The notes under the pieces were generated by a model, which saw only the letters and a list, made by a program, of their open reading frames with translations, made no database searches and had not been told where the DNA came from. Positions 30,801 through 44,300 of a DNA stretch of 64,000 nt are shown one piece after another. Origin of the DNA: Atrina japonica. Its lineage: Eukaryota; Mollusca; Bivalvia; Pterioida; Pinnidae. The stretch covers positions 552,501 to 616,500 of the forward strand of contig BROG01000290.1 in the NCBI GenBank assembly GCA_030159075.1, given 5' to 3'. The stretch's first letter is position 1; each line of letters starts with the position of its first letter. A program made the position numbers and the translations under genes.

Positions 30801-33800
30801 GCTCACATCAGGGATTTGCGCGTGACATAAACAAAATGTCGGAAATGCAAAGTCATTACTTAAAAGCGCATCGCAAAGGAAGTAATAGACTATCACACTA
30901 AGAAACGTTTTGTAGACCGAGACTAGGCCATAACGACTAGGGTTGTACATCGAACCTGATCACGAAGCACCTCCATTATTCTGGTAATATGAACTGCATG
31001 AAATGATGGATACGCTGGGATAGAGAAAAATAAATAGCATAAAACATATTTGTGCATTTAATTCATGAATAATAAATACCACATAGATTCTATTTAAGTT
31101 TTAGCACTAAGGAAAGTCAGCCACTCAATATTTTATTTAAAACAATGAGTGAATGACCGGGACATTTACGTGATAAAAACACTGAATATTAATCCCTTTG
31201 GTGATTTTGTCGTGTTGCCCCGGTAGTGGTCAACACGACGGAATCCCCAAGGGATTAACTGAACATGTTAAATTGTTGATGAATGCCTTCGCCCTCTCCA
31301 TAGGATTTACCTATGTATTATTTATATTTGCTTATAGAACTTCTGTAACTAAGGTGTTTACAAATAATATCCAAGTTATAGAAAGTCACATGTAAACATC
31401 GTTGTATAACGCCTTTCCACGTTTTTCGCGAGATATACATCAATTACGGAAAATCACAATAACTTCTTATGTTGGTTTTAATATAATAAATGGAAAAAAT
31501 TTACTCGAAAATGTCATGATATAAATTCTAAAGGGAGTAATTTAGACAAATAATTGTAACCATTCTTCGCTCTTTATCGTATAGATATACCGCTTCCTGA
31601 GGCTAGTGGTAGAGCATTCGACTTGCAAGCCGAAGACACCGGGTTCGATTCCAGCTACCGGGTGATACCAAAGACATTAAACCTGGTATTGACTGTTCCT
31701 TCGCAAAGCGCTCGGCATACGAAGTGAAAGTCACGGGTCCTTCGGTTGAGACTGAAAACCGAGGTCACGTAAAAGAACCCTCACTGCACTGGCATCAGTC
31801 CATAGTACAGGCCAAAATTTGTAGTACTTCGCCTATAGCCGTTGAGATCTCAATATAAGTGAAAACTTCTTGACGGGATGTAAATCAAGACGCAAGCAAA
31901 CAAATCATTTAGATACAATGCGTATTCATTAACCCCTCTGTTGGTGCATCCGTGGACTGGTGGTTTTCGCATTGATCTTCCATCAATTTTCTGTGCGGAA
32001 CCTAATTCCACTGGAACCTAAGTTAATTTTGTGAGAAAGTTTGCTAGTTTACTTCATTGTATACGGGTTCGCTCCTCCACTATCAAAACTGGCTGCAGTA
32101 TGACTGACGCGTATTTTTTCTTTGTTTTTGTTTTTTTTTTTGGTGGGGGGGTGTGTGACGTAAAACATCTTTCAAATAGAACAGCCATTAACTCTACAAA
32201 CCCTGTAAAACTATGGACTCTTCTGTAAATCAACAACTTAGACCAGTGCATGTGTGTCTTAAGGGGTGAATGAGTTACCAGGTTTCCCTTGTGTAAGTAA
32301 ACTTTTGATTCAGACATATAAATAAAGTACAAACTGATTATTATCTATGTGCATTGGCATCGATCGTAGACCATATTTTAGTATAACTTCCCGCTTCTGG
32401 ACAAAGGGACTGATACATTAGCGATATGCAATCTGTGTTTCTTGAAGATTTCTTTGATACCTTTATACTGGATATCTGTTCCAAAATACAAGACAAATAT
32501 CATGGATTTAAATGTTGACCTACATTATCCTTATGAGAATATAATTCCAATATACCATACAGCGGTGCGCCAAAGGTAAAGAACACACACGGGCGCGCAC
32601 GAAAACACTGACAGACAGACACATACACACACTGACTCACACGTACGTGCGCTAAAACATAAACATACTGACACACATACACTAGTATGCACCTACTGAT
32701 ACACACACGAACGTGCACAAACACACAATGAAACACTGAAAAATTAATACAAACTGACACACTAACACATACATACACACACACTAACTCACACGTGCGT
32801 GCGCTCAAACACAAATATACTGGCACACATACACTGGCATGCACACACTGATACACACACGAACGCGCGCACACACACAGATACACTGAAACACTGAAAA
32901 ATGCATACACACTGACACATATTCACACTGACTCACTCATGCGCGCGCACAAACACACACACACACACAGAGGAATTCAATGTAACAGGACATATATAAA
33001 ACTTCCAGCATGATAATATTTCACCATATGATTTGTTTCAGATCTACTTTCATATTGCCTTTTCAGGTTGGACAATACCAAAACAGCAACATGATACTTA
33101 ATACAACGATGCTAAGAAATTATCACTCCAGCGAAAGTGGTTTAAAATGGCCCGACTTACCAACTGCCACTTGTAGCACAACAACTAAATGTTCATCCTG
33201 TGTATCCAAGGAGTTAGCGGATGAAATATACTTTCTAAACGGCGATGTGTTTGTTATTGGATTACTCCCTGTGTATGATAAATCAACGTCGGATCCACTT
33301 CGGTGTGGCAGAATCCGAGATGCGCTCAGTTTAGAGATTGCAGAGGCCATGGTGTTTGCTGTACAGACGGTGAACAACAGATCAGATGAATACAGTAATT
33401 ATTTTCCGAATAAAAAAGTTGGACTAATTCTTATCAACAGTTGTAACCAACAACTTTTAACAGAATCGAAGATATTAAAGTTGTTAGACGCTGGTGTCAC
33501 TTTAGATGACGGGAGGATACTTCCAATAAGAGATAAAATATTAGGCTTTGTTGCGGGATATTCCTCCGATATCAGTATGATAGTATCCAAACTGTTGACG
33601 CCATTGAACATCGTTAGTATCGGATACGCATCAACAGCCGTCGCACTCAGTGACAGACAAGAGTACAGTTTGTTTTTGAGAGTTGCGACTCCAGATGACA
33701 AGCAGACGGTTACACTAATGGAAATTGTTCGCGCTTTTAACTCTAGTTACATACAGATTATTTACAGCGATTCTTCCTATGGTCATGGAGGTGTGGCGGG

Positions 33801-35209
33801 ACTCCGAAATGTTGCCAAGCAATATAATATCTGCATATCAAATGAAATTGCAGTTACAGAAGGTAAATATTCAGAAATCGTCGATGATTTGCGTCTTACA
33901 AGTAAAGCTAGAATTGTAATTGTATTTGCACAGTCATTCATTTTAAGTCATCTCTTTGAAGAAATAGATAAAAAAATAGACGAAGGGGAGTTCATATTCA
34001 TTGGATCTGAAGCCATGGGTACTAATTTACATCAAGTTAACCAACGTAACAAGATGATAGGCAGCATATCTTTGTCTTTACAAGTCAACCATTCTCAACC
34101 TTTACTGTCATACTTAAGACGAAAACAAATTCAAACTGACGAAAAGAATCCATGGATTCAGGAATATTACCAGAGCAAGAATAATTGTTATTTCAAAAAG
34201 AGTTTTGATAAAACGTTTGGTGCGAAATGTAATGAAGAAGCAGTACTTGGCGTCTCTGATGATCTGGAACAGTGGACAGGGTTTGCGATGAATGCCATGT
34301 TTGCACTTCTTCAAGGTACAAATAAAGCTTTGACTCAGTTATGTGGAGAAACAGCACCAGGCGTCTGCGATGCTTATCGAAAGAACCCAGGTACTGTTCG
34401 GCAGAAAATATTGCTAACGACACTGGACAACAATAATAATGGGAGACAGGAAAGAATATTTGACGATAATGGAGATGGAGTGACGGGTTACACGATTAAT
34501 AATTTGCAATTAGACGTAAACACTCAAACACTCAAATACGTCCAGGTAAATATTATGAGAAATTTTATGTCCAGGGGATCAGTAATGTTTAAAGATTACC
34601 AATTTGGGACTTTCTGGCCACGACTGAAAATACCCCTGCAATATTGAATGCAATATTAAAGAGGATTGAAATTCTCGAAAATATTCAAAATATTACATTA
34701 AAAAGTTTGAATGACAATGAGAAACAATGAGATCGGCCGGAAAGCATATATATGAGACACCAAAATTACTTTTCAAAATTAACCCTGGGGTTTAATCACA
34801 GTTCAACCTAATATTTGCCAGTTAATATAAATTACAGAAAAACTCATTGATATTATTTCCCTGCAAATAACTCGCATGGACAAAATCGATTTCTTCTTGA
34901 ATAAATCTTGAATTTACTGCACCCTGATGACTTTCATCAGTTAAATCTTCATTTTACACAGTTATATTAGAATTTTCAAAAAGACAAAAAGTATTATTGA
35001 ATTTCTTATGAATACTCTGGAGAAGTTATCGAATTCGAGGGCATGAGATCCAAAACAAGCTGTTTATGATCAATAGTCTAATCAAGAACCAGCACATTAT
35101 GTACATGTCTACATAAATCTTACATTAGCCTAGGTTGCTTCTACTAAACCTTGTTTAACATTAAATACATAAGGTCGACATTTTGTCCCGGATTTAAGTT
35201 ATTTTAAGT

Positions 35210-35302
<93 letters not shown>

Positions 35303-38300
35303 GTGTTTTGGTGTCCCATCTGAACAGGGCGTGTATAAGAACACGTAAATTTCTTTCGAACGACTGAGATAGGAACTTGGGGCTCTTCCAGCGTTTCATT
35401 TTCCTAGATAAGATCTTTAATAAGAAATCACATTTCCCTGTCCTGGATAAGATCAGTAGGACGAAATGCACTATATCACATTTCACTTTTGACACTTTTT
35501 CATTTCCAATACTATTCAGGTTGGATTCTCTTCCGTATTAGATGATAGATTTGATTTTCATGTTGGAGACTTAGTTCTTTCCACTGGTTTAAAGGGAAAG
35601 TTACCATCTCTCTGTCCGAACGAGCGAGAATGTAGGAAATGCTATCCAGCGGAAAACACAACCTGTCCGAAGAAGGAATCATGTTTTACCTGTTTTCAGA
35701 GTTCGATGACCAGGTAAACTTGTTTAATATTTACTTTGTTTCTAAGCACTTTTTACTATTGATTTTTTCCATGCCGAGATTTCAACAATGATAACGTTTA
35801 ACAGATTAATAGTCATACCAGGGGACTTTCCGGGACCTCCAAAACATGCTAAAATCGTTGATTTTTTTTTTTTTTTGGTCTAATTTCTGTCATTATCGAT
35901 TCATACAAAACTTCATCTACACATAATTACACTGAAGTTAATATAAAAAGATGCTGGAATTCCTACTAGACAATGGGAATCAATTGTGTCCCTTTATTGG
36001 CTGACCTGTTCCTTTATTCATACGAAGCAGACTTCATTCAAAAACTGCTGAATCAAAAGAAGAAAAAGCTAGCGGTGTCCTTTAATTTGACATTTAGATA
36101 TATCAACGATGATTTGTCAATTAATAATGACAATTTTCATAAATATGCCAATGCGATATATCCCAGAGAACTGGAATTTAAAGATGCAACAGAATCAAGC
36201 ACAAAAGAAATTTACAACTAAGCTAAACGCGACACTTTCGGCTTTCTAATCGTAAATTTTCCACGTTTAAATAGTAATATCCCACAATCACCTGCTTATA
36301 GTGTTTATATTTCACAGATGATCCGATATGCCAGATCGTGTTCAACATATGAACATTTCATATGCAGCAGTAAACTACTATTATTGACACAGGGATATCG
36401 AAAATCGCGTTTGATGTCAACGTTCCGCAAATTTAACGGTCGGTGTTTTAGTCTTGTTTGCGATTACTCTGTTTCACTAAGTGAAATGTTGAGTTTCCTG
36501 TTCGATAGCGGTTTTTGAGACGTCTGTATCAATTGTGACGAGAATTCGTTCCTCACTAACTTCATTTGAATTTGACTGTGGACTCACGGCGAGTCTGACC
36601 GGTCGACAGGGAATGTTTACTCTTCCATTGCAGCTTATCCTACCCCTGGATTTCCAGAGGTCCGTGTTTGTGCATATTGTGTAAATATATCCTGGACATC
36701 CTTAAGATTTATACTTTGGTATCTGAGACTTTTTATAGTGTTCATTTTATTCAATGTTGATGGTTTATTTATGCAAAATAGGTTTATAGTTTAATATCCT
36801 TTCATAGACTTTCGTAAAGGTAATTAATTATTTTGTATAGTAAATCATCTCTGTTAGGCACTCACTACGACCTTAAAGTAATTATACCAAATAAAATAAC
36901 GACAAATAGAACTGAATAGCCGATGTAACATAACCATATATAGACACTGAATAACGGATGTAACATAACCATATATAGACACTAAATAGCGGATGTAAAA
37001 TAACCATATATAGACACAGAATAACGGATGTAACATAACCATATATAGACACTGAATAGCGGATGTAACATAACCATATATAAACACTGAATAGCGGATG
37101 AAAAATAACCATATATAGACACTGAATAGCGGATGAAAAATAACCATGGGGTTTGGGGTTGGGTGTGGTGGGGTTGGTGGGTGTGGTGTTTGGTGTGGTG
37201 GGTTTAGGGTTGGGTTGGTGGCTGGGTTGGTTTCGGTGTGGTTGGTGGGGGTGGGGGTTGGTGGGTGTGGTTGGTGGGTGTTGGTTTGGTGGTTGTTCGG
37301 TGAGGTTGGGGTGGTGGTGGGTTGTGTGGTGGGCGGTGGCGTGTGGGGTGTTGGTGTGGTGGTGGATTGTTGAGGGTGTGGGATGGGTGTGTGTGGGGGG
37401 TGGTGGGGTGGTGTTGGGTGGTGTGTTGGGGGGGGGGTGTTGGGGTGTTTGAGGGGTGGTCTGTAGAGTGTTGGGTATGGGTTTGTTGGTTGTGGGGTGA
37501 TTGGTGGTGGTTGTGTGGTTTGTGTGGGGTTTGTTTTGGTTGGGGGTGGGTGTTGGGGTGGTGTGTTGTTTGGGGGTTTGTGTGGTGGTGTGTTGGTGGG
37601 CCCGGTGTGTTGTTGTTGGGTGGGGTGGGGGGTGTTGGTTTTTGGTTGTTGGTGTGGGTGTGTTGTTGGGGGTGTGTTGGGTGGTGGGTGGGTTTGTTGG
37701 GGGGTTGGGTTTGTTGTGTGTGGTTGGTGGGTGTGTGGGTGGGGTTTGGTCGTTTGGTTGGGGTGTTGTTGATGTTGGGTGTGGGGTGGTGGGGTGGGGG
37801 GTGGTGTGTGTGTGGTGGTGGGGTTTAGGTGGGGGATGTGTGGTGGGGGGTGTGGTGTGGGGTTGTGTGGGGGTTGTGGTTGTGGTGGGGTTGTGGGTGT
37901 GGGGGGGGGGTTGGGGGGTCCGGTGTGTGAGGGTGGGTGTGGTGTGTGTGTGTTTTTGTAGTTGTTGGTGTGTGGTGGGTGTGTGTGGGTGGGGTTGTGG
38001 GTGGTGGTGGGGTGTGTTGGGGTATGTGTGGGTTGGTTGGGTGAGTGGGTGGTGGGGGTGGTTTGTGGGGGGGGGCGGGGGTGGTGTGTGGTGGTGGTGG
38101 TTAGTGGTTGTGTGGGGTGTTGGGGGGGTGGGGTGAGTGGAGCGTTTTGTGGGAGTGTGGGTGTGAGGGGATTTGGGGTGGTTGTCTTGTGATGTTTGGG
38201 GTGGTGTGGTGTGTTGGGTGGGGTTGGCGTTGGGTTGGTGGGGTTAGGTTGGTGGTGTGGTGGGTGGGGTGGGTTTGTTTGTTGGTCGTGTGTGTGTGTG

Positions 38301-41300
38301 GGTGTGTTGTGGTGGTTTGGTTGTGTTGGTTGGTGTCGAGGGTGGAGTCTGGTGGGGTGGTGGGGGTGGGTGTGGTGTGTTGGTTGGGTGGGGTGTGTGG
38401 GGGGTGAGTGTGTGGGGTGGGTGTGTGTGTGGGTGTGCGGTGGTGTGGCGGGGGGGTGGTGGGTGTTTGATGTGTGGTGGGGGTGGGAGTTGGTTGTGGG
38501 GTGGGTTGGATGATGGGGGTGGTGGTGTGGTGTGGGTTGAGGGTGTTTGGTGGGTTGGTGAGGGGGCGGTTGTGTGTCGGTGTAGTGAATGGTTGGGTTG
38601 TTGGGTGGTTGTGTGTGGTGTGTTTGTGTGGTTGATTGGGGTGGTGTGTGTGGTGGGTGGGGTTGAGTATTGTGGGGGGTGGTTTTGGTGTGGGTGGGGG
38701 GGGGTGGTGGTTTGTGTGGGGGTGTTGGGGAGTGTGGTGGGGGGGTGTCTGTTTTGAGGTGTGGTGTGGGTTGGTGAGTGGTTGTTTGGTGTTGGTTGGG
38801 TGTTGGTGTGGGTAGGGTGGGGTGGTTGGGGTGGTGGTGGGGGGTGTTGGTGGTGGATTGGGTGGGGGTGTGTTGTGGGTTGAGTGTGTGGTTGTTGTGT
38901 GTTGGTTGTGTTGGTGTGGGGGGTAGGGGGGGGGGTGTGGTGGGTCGTGGTGTGGTGGAGTTGTGGTGGTGGGGGTTGTGTAGGGTGTTGTGGGGGGTGG
39001 GGGGTTGTGGGTATGTGTAGGGGTGGGTAGGGTGGTGGGGTGGGTGGGTTGGGGGCTGTGGGGGTGGTGGTGGTTTGTGGTGGTGGGGGGTGTGTGGTTG
39101 GGGGGGGGGTGGTGTGGGGTGGGGCTGTGTGGGTGGTGGGGTGTGGATGAGTGTAGGTTGGGTGTGTTGGTTGTGGTGGGGGGGTGGGTGTGGTGGTGTG
39201 GTGGGGGTGGGGGGGGGGTTGGTTGGGGTTGTTGTAGTTGGGGGGGGGTGTGGGGGGGGTGTGTGGGGTGTGTGGTGTGTGGTTGTGTGGTGGGTGGGGG
39301 GTGGTTGTGGGTGTGGGGGATGGGTGAGGGGGGCTGGGGGGGTTGGGGTGGTGGTTGGTTGGGGGGTGTTTTTGTGTTGTTTTCGTTGTTGGGTGGTGCG
39401 TGGTGGGTTGGTGGGGGTGGTGGGGGGGGTTGGTGGTGTGTTTGGGGTGGTGTGGGTGGTGGTTGTGCTGGGGTGGTGGGGTGTGGGGATGGGTGGGGGG
39501 GGGTTGTTGAGTGGGTGAGGTTGTGGGGTTGGTGGGGGGTGGGGGGGGTGGGTTGTGTTATTTGGTGTGTGCGGGGTGGGGTGGGGTGGTGGTGTTGTTG
39601 TTGTGTTTGTGGGTGGGGTGGTGTTCCGTTTGTGGGGGGGGGGGTGTGTGTGTGGGTGTGGTGTGGTGGAGTTGGGTGGTGTGGGGTGGTGGGGTGTTGG
39701 TGGGGGGGGTGTGGTGTGGGGTGGTTTGTGGGGGGATTTTGGGGGTGTGGTGTGGTGGGTTGGTGGGTAGGGGGTTGGTGGTGTGTGTTTTTTGTGGGGG
39801 TGGTGGGGGTTTGTGTGGTTAGGGTGTAGGTTTGTGGTGGTTTATTGTGGTGGGGGTTTTGGGGGTGGTGGTGGTTGGTGGGTGGTTGGTGGTATTTGTG
39901 TGGTTGGGGTGGGGGGGTGTTGTGTGGTTGGTGGGGGTGGGAGGGTGGGGGGGGGGTGGGGGGGTGGGGTTTGTGGGGTTGTGTGTGTGGGGGGGGGGGT
40001 GGTGGGTGTGGGGATGGGGGTGGATGTTGGTTGGGTGGTTGTGTGTGTTGTGTTGGTTGGGGGGGGGGGGTGGGTTGGGGGGGTGGTGTGGTGGTGGGGG
40101 TGGGGTGGGGTGGTAGGAAGGGTGTTTGTGTGGGGTGTTTGGGTTGTAGGGTGTGTTGGTGGGTGTGGGGGGGGTGTGGGGTTGGTGTGGGTCTGGGTGC
40201 GGTGGGGTTGGTTTTTGAGTTGGGTGGGGTGTGTGTTGTGTGTTGGTGGGTTGGTGTGAGGGTGGGTGTGGTTTGTTAGTGTGTTGGGGTGTGTGTGTGT
40301 GTGGGTGTGGAGTGGGGTTGGTGTTGTTGGGTGTGTGTGTGGGTTGGTGGTGTGGGGTGTGGGTGTCGGGTGTGTGTTGTTGGTGTTGTTGTTGGTGGTT
40401 GGGGTGGTGGTGGTGAGTGGGGGAAGGTGGGGGTGTTGTGGGGGGGGGTGGGTTGGGGTGTGTGTGTGGTGGGGGGGGTTGGGGTTTATGGGTGGGTGTT
40501 CTGGTGGGTGGGTGGGTGTGGTCTTGGGGGTTGGGGGGGGGTGTGGGTTGGGGGGGATTGGAGGGGTGTTGTTGGGGGTGTGGTGGGGTAGGGGGGTTGT
40601 GTGGTTTGGGTGGTGTTTGTTGTTGTTGTGGTTTGTGGGTGGTGTTGTGTGGGGTGTGGTGGTGTGTGGTGGTGGGGTCGTGTGTGTTGTGTGGGGTGGT
40701 TGTGGGGGGTGGGGTGAGAGTTTGGGGTGTTGTGTGTGTGTGATGTGTGTTGGGTGTTGTTGTTGGGGGGGTTTTGTGTGGTGTGTAGGGGGGGGTATGG
40801 TGGGTGGGGGGGTGGGTTTGTAGTTGGGGGTAGGTGGGTGGGGGGTGGATGTGTGGGTGGGGGGTTTGGGTTAGTGGGGTGGTTTGGTGTGGGTGGGTGT
40901 GGTGTGGTGTTGTGGTGTGGGCGGTTGTGTGGTTTGGTGTGGGGGTAGTGGTGTGTGGTTGTGTTGTTGTGTGTGTGCTGTGGGTGGGGTTGGGGTGTGG
41001 TGGGTGGTGGTGGAGTTGGTGGGGGTGGTGTGGTCGTGGGGGGTGTGGTGGGTGGCTGTGTCGTTGTGGTAGGGTGTGTGTGGTTGGTTGTTTGTTTTGG
41101 AGGGTGTGGGGGGTGGTGGGGTGGATTGGTGTTGGGGGGGGGGGGGGGGGTTGGTGGGTTTGGGGTGGTGTTGTGTTGTTTGGTTGGGGTTGGTGGTGTG
41201 GGTGGGGTGGTGGTGGGGGTGGTTTGGGTGGTTTTTGTTTGAGGTTGGGGGGGGTGTGTGTTTTGGTTTTGTTGGTTGTTGGTAGGGTTGGTGTGAGTGG

Positions 41301-44300
41301 GGTTGGTTGTGTGTTTGTTGTCTGTGTGTGTGGGTGGGGGGGTGTGTTGGGTGTGTTTGTGTGAGTGAAGGTGGTGGTTGTGGGGGGAGTGTGGTGGGGT
41401 GGGTGGTGGGTGTGTGTGGGGTGGGGTGAGGGGTCTGTTGTGGGGGGTGGGTGTGGGGGGGGGGGTGTGTGTTGTGTGGGTGGTGGTTGGGGTGTGTGGG
41501 GGGAGGTGTGTTGTGGTGGTGGGGCTGGGGTGGTGAGGTGGTGGGTTGTGGGGGGTTGTTTGGTGGGGGTAGTGTTGTTTGTGGAGGGATGTGGGGTTAT
41601 CGGGTTTTGGTGTTAGGGGAGTAGTTGGTGGTGGAGTTGGCTGTGAGGTGTGTCAGTGGTTGTGGTTTTTGTGAGGGGTTGTGGGCGGTTGGTTGTGTGG
41701 TTGGGGGTTGTGTTTGATATGTAGAGTATATAAATTATATTTTTTTTTTTTAATTATTAGTATTTTTTTTATTTAATATTTTATAAATTTATATAATATA
41801 ATTAATTCTATATTATTTTTAATATATTTAATATATTATATTATATATATATTTTATTTTATAGTATTTTGTTATTTTATTTTTTTTATGGTTTATTTTT
41901 ATATTTAAATTATTAATTTTTTATTCTATTATTTTTTTTTTTTTTATATTATGATTATTTATATTTTTTAGTTTAAAATTTTATTTTTTTTTGAATTTCT
42001 AATAATAATTTATTTTATATAATATTTATATATATTATTAAAATATATATATAAATAATTTATATTTTTATTATTTTATTATATATTATATTTTATAATT
42101 TTTTTATTAATTATTATTTATTTTATTATTTTTTATATTTTAATTTATTATTTATATATATATTTTGCTAATTTATATATTTAATTAACTTATTATATTA
42201 TTTATTATATATATTTTTTATTTTTATATATTTATTTATAAATTATTCTATTAATTTATTTATTTTAATATTATTATTTATTTATATTATTTATTTATTA
42301 TTATTTTATATAAATTTAGAATTTAATATTTTTTTTTTATTATTTTTTATTTATATTTATTATATAATTTTGTATTTTTTATTATATATTAATATTATTG
42401 TATTTTTTATTAATAATATATTATTTTTTTTTTTTGTTTTTAATTATATTTAATTTAAAATATTTTATTTTTTATTTATATAATTAATAATTAATTTTTT
42501 TTAAATTATTTAAATATTTTATTATTATTTATTTACTTATGATTTAATTTTTTTTTATATTTAATTTTTTATATTTTTTTTTTATTAATTATTATTTTTT
42601 ATATTTTTTTTATAAAGTGTTAATTTTTAATTATATTTTATTTTATTTATTGAATGTTTTTTTATTTTATCTAATTTTTTTAATTTTATATTATTTTTTA
42701 TTTATTATAAGATTACTTATTTATATATATTTTTTATAATAATTTTATATTTATTTTTCTTATATAATATTTATATATTATAAATTAACATAATTTAATT
42801 ATTGTATTTAGATTATTTATAAATTTTTTAATGAATATTTTTTTTACTATATAAATTTTTAATTTTATATCATTTATTTTTTATTTTATATATTATTTAT
42901 TTATTTTTTATTGTTTATTTATTTTTATATAAAATATTGTATTATTATTATTTTATTGTTGTATTATATTATTAGAATTTAATTTGTTTTTTTGTAATAT
43001 TTTTAATAATTATATATCTTATAATATTTATTAAGATTATTTTTGTTGTATTAATATTTATATTTTTATTATTTTATATATTTATTAATACTGTATATTA
43101 TATTTAATAATATTATTATAGTTATTATATTTTAGTAAGTTATTTTTTTATTTATTGTAGATGATTTAAGTTTTTAATTAGTTTTTTATTTTTGTGATTA
43201 TTATTAAATGTTATTTTTTTATTATTTTAGTATATTTATATTTTATATAAATTATAAATTTATTGTTTATATATTTGATGTATAAATTTTGTATTTATAT
43301 TTAAATTTTATTATTTATAATATTATATTTTATTTTTAATATATTTTTATTTGTAAATGTTTAATTATATATTTCTATGTAGTTGTTTATTTATTTTTAT
43401 TAATTATTATTTATATTTAATTATTATATATTAATATTATTAATTAAATTTTAGATATTATTTTATTTTTTTTTCTATTAATCAATTTTATTATATTAAA
43501 TTTTATATATATAATTTCTTTTTTATTTAATTATATATTTATGTTTATTAAGATATTTAATGTTTGTTTATATTTTTTAATTATTTTGTTTTATATATTT
43601 TTATCAAGCTTATTTTTATTATATTATAAAATTATTTTTATATTATTATAAGTATATTTATTTATTTTATTTGTTGGTGTATAATTTTAAATTTTATGAT
43701 ATTTATATATTCATTTATTTGATTTTTTTTTAATTTTATTAAAATTATATATATTTTTTTATATTATATATTTTTAATTTTAAGTTTATTTATATTTTTT
43801 TTTATTTTTAATTATTTTTATTTTATTTTATATATATATTTTTATTATTTCTTATTAATTTTATATTTATTTATATTATTATTTTTATAAATTAATATAT
43901 TTATTTTTATTTTTTTTATTATTGTTTTATATTTTTTATATTATTTTATTTTAATTTATATAATATTATATTATATATTATTAGTATTTATAATTTATTA
44001 ATTTTTTTATATAAATTTTAATTTTATTTTTTTTTTTATTATTTGTTATATTAATTTAAATATAATATTATATATTATAATTTATTATTTTATTATTTTA
44101 TTAATATCTTATTTTATATTATATTATTAATTATTAAATTATTATTTTTATTTTAAATTAAATTTAATTTTATTTATATTTTTTTTTATAATTTTTTAGA
44201 TTTTATCATATTTTATTTTTATTATAATTTATATTTTATTTATATATTTATTTTTTTTTTTTTTATTTTATGTTATTAATAATTTTATTTATTATAATTT

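Noticed and set aside
37146..41616. Many long plus-strand frames rich in Gly, Val, Trp and Cys
   Set aside because: They arise because the G/T-only block lacks the A needed for most stop codons. They overlap each other in all frames and have no domain pattern.
37148..41735. Telomeric or subtelomeric G/T-rich DNA
   Set aside because: There is no TTAGGG or other regular period, and the block lies inside an intron bounded by the same minisatellite.
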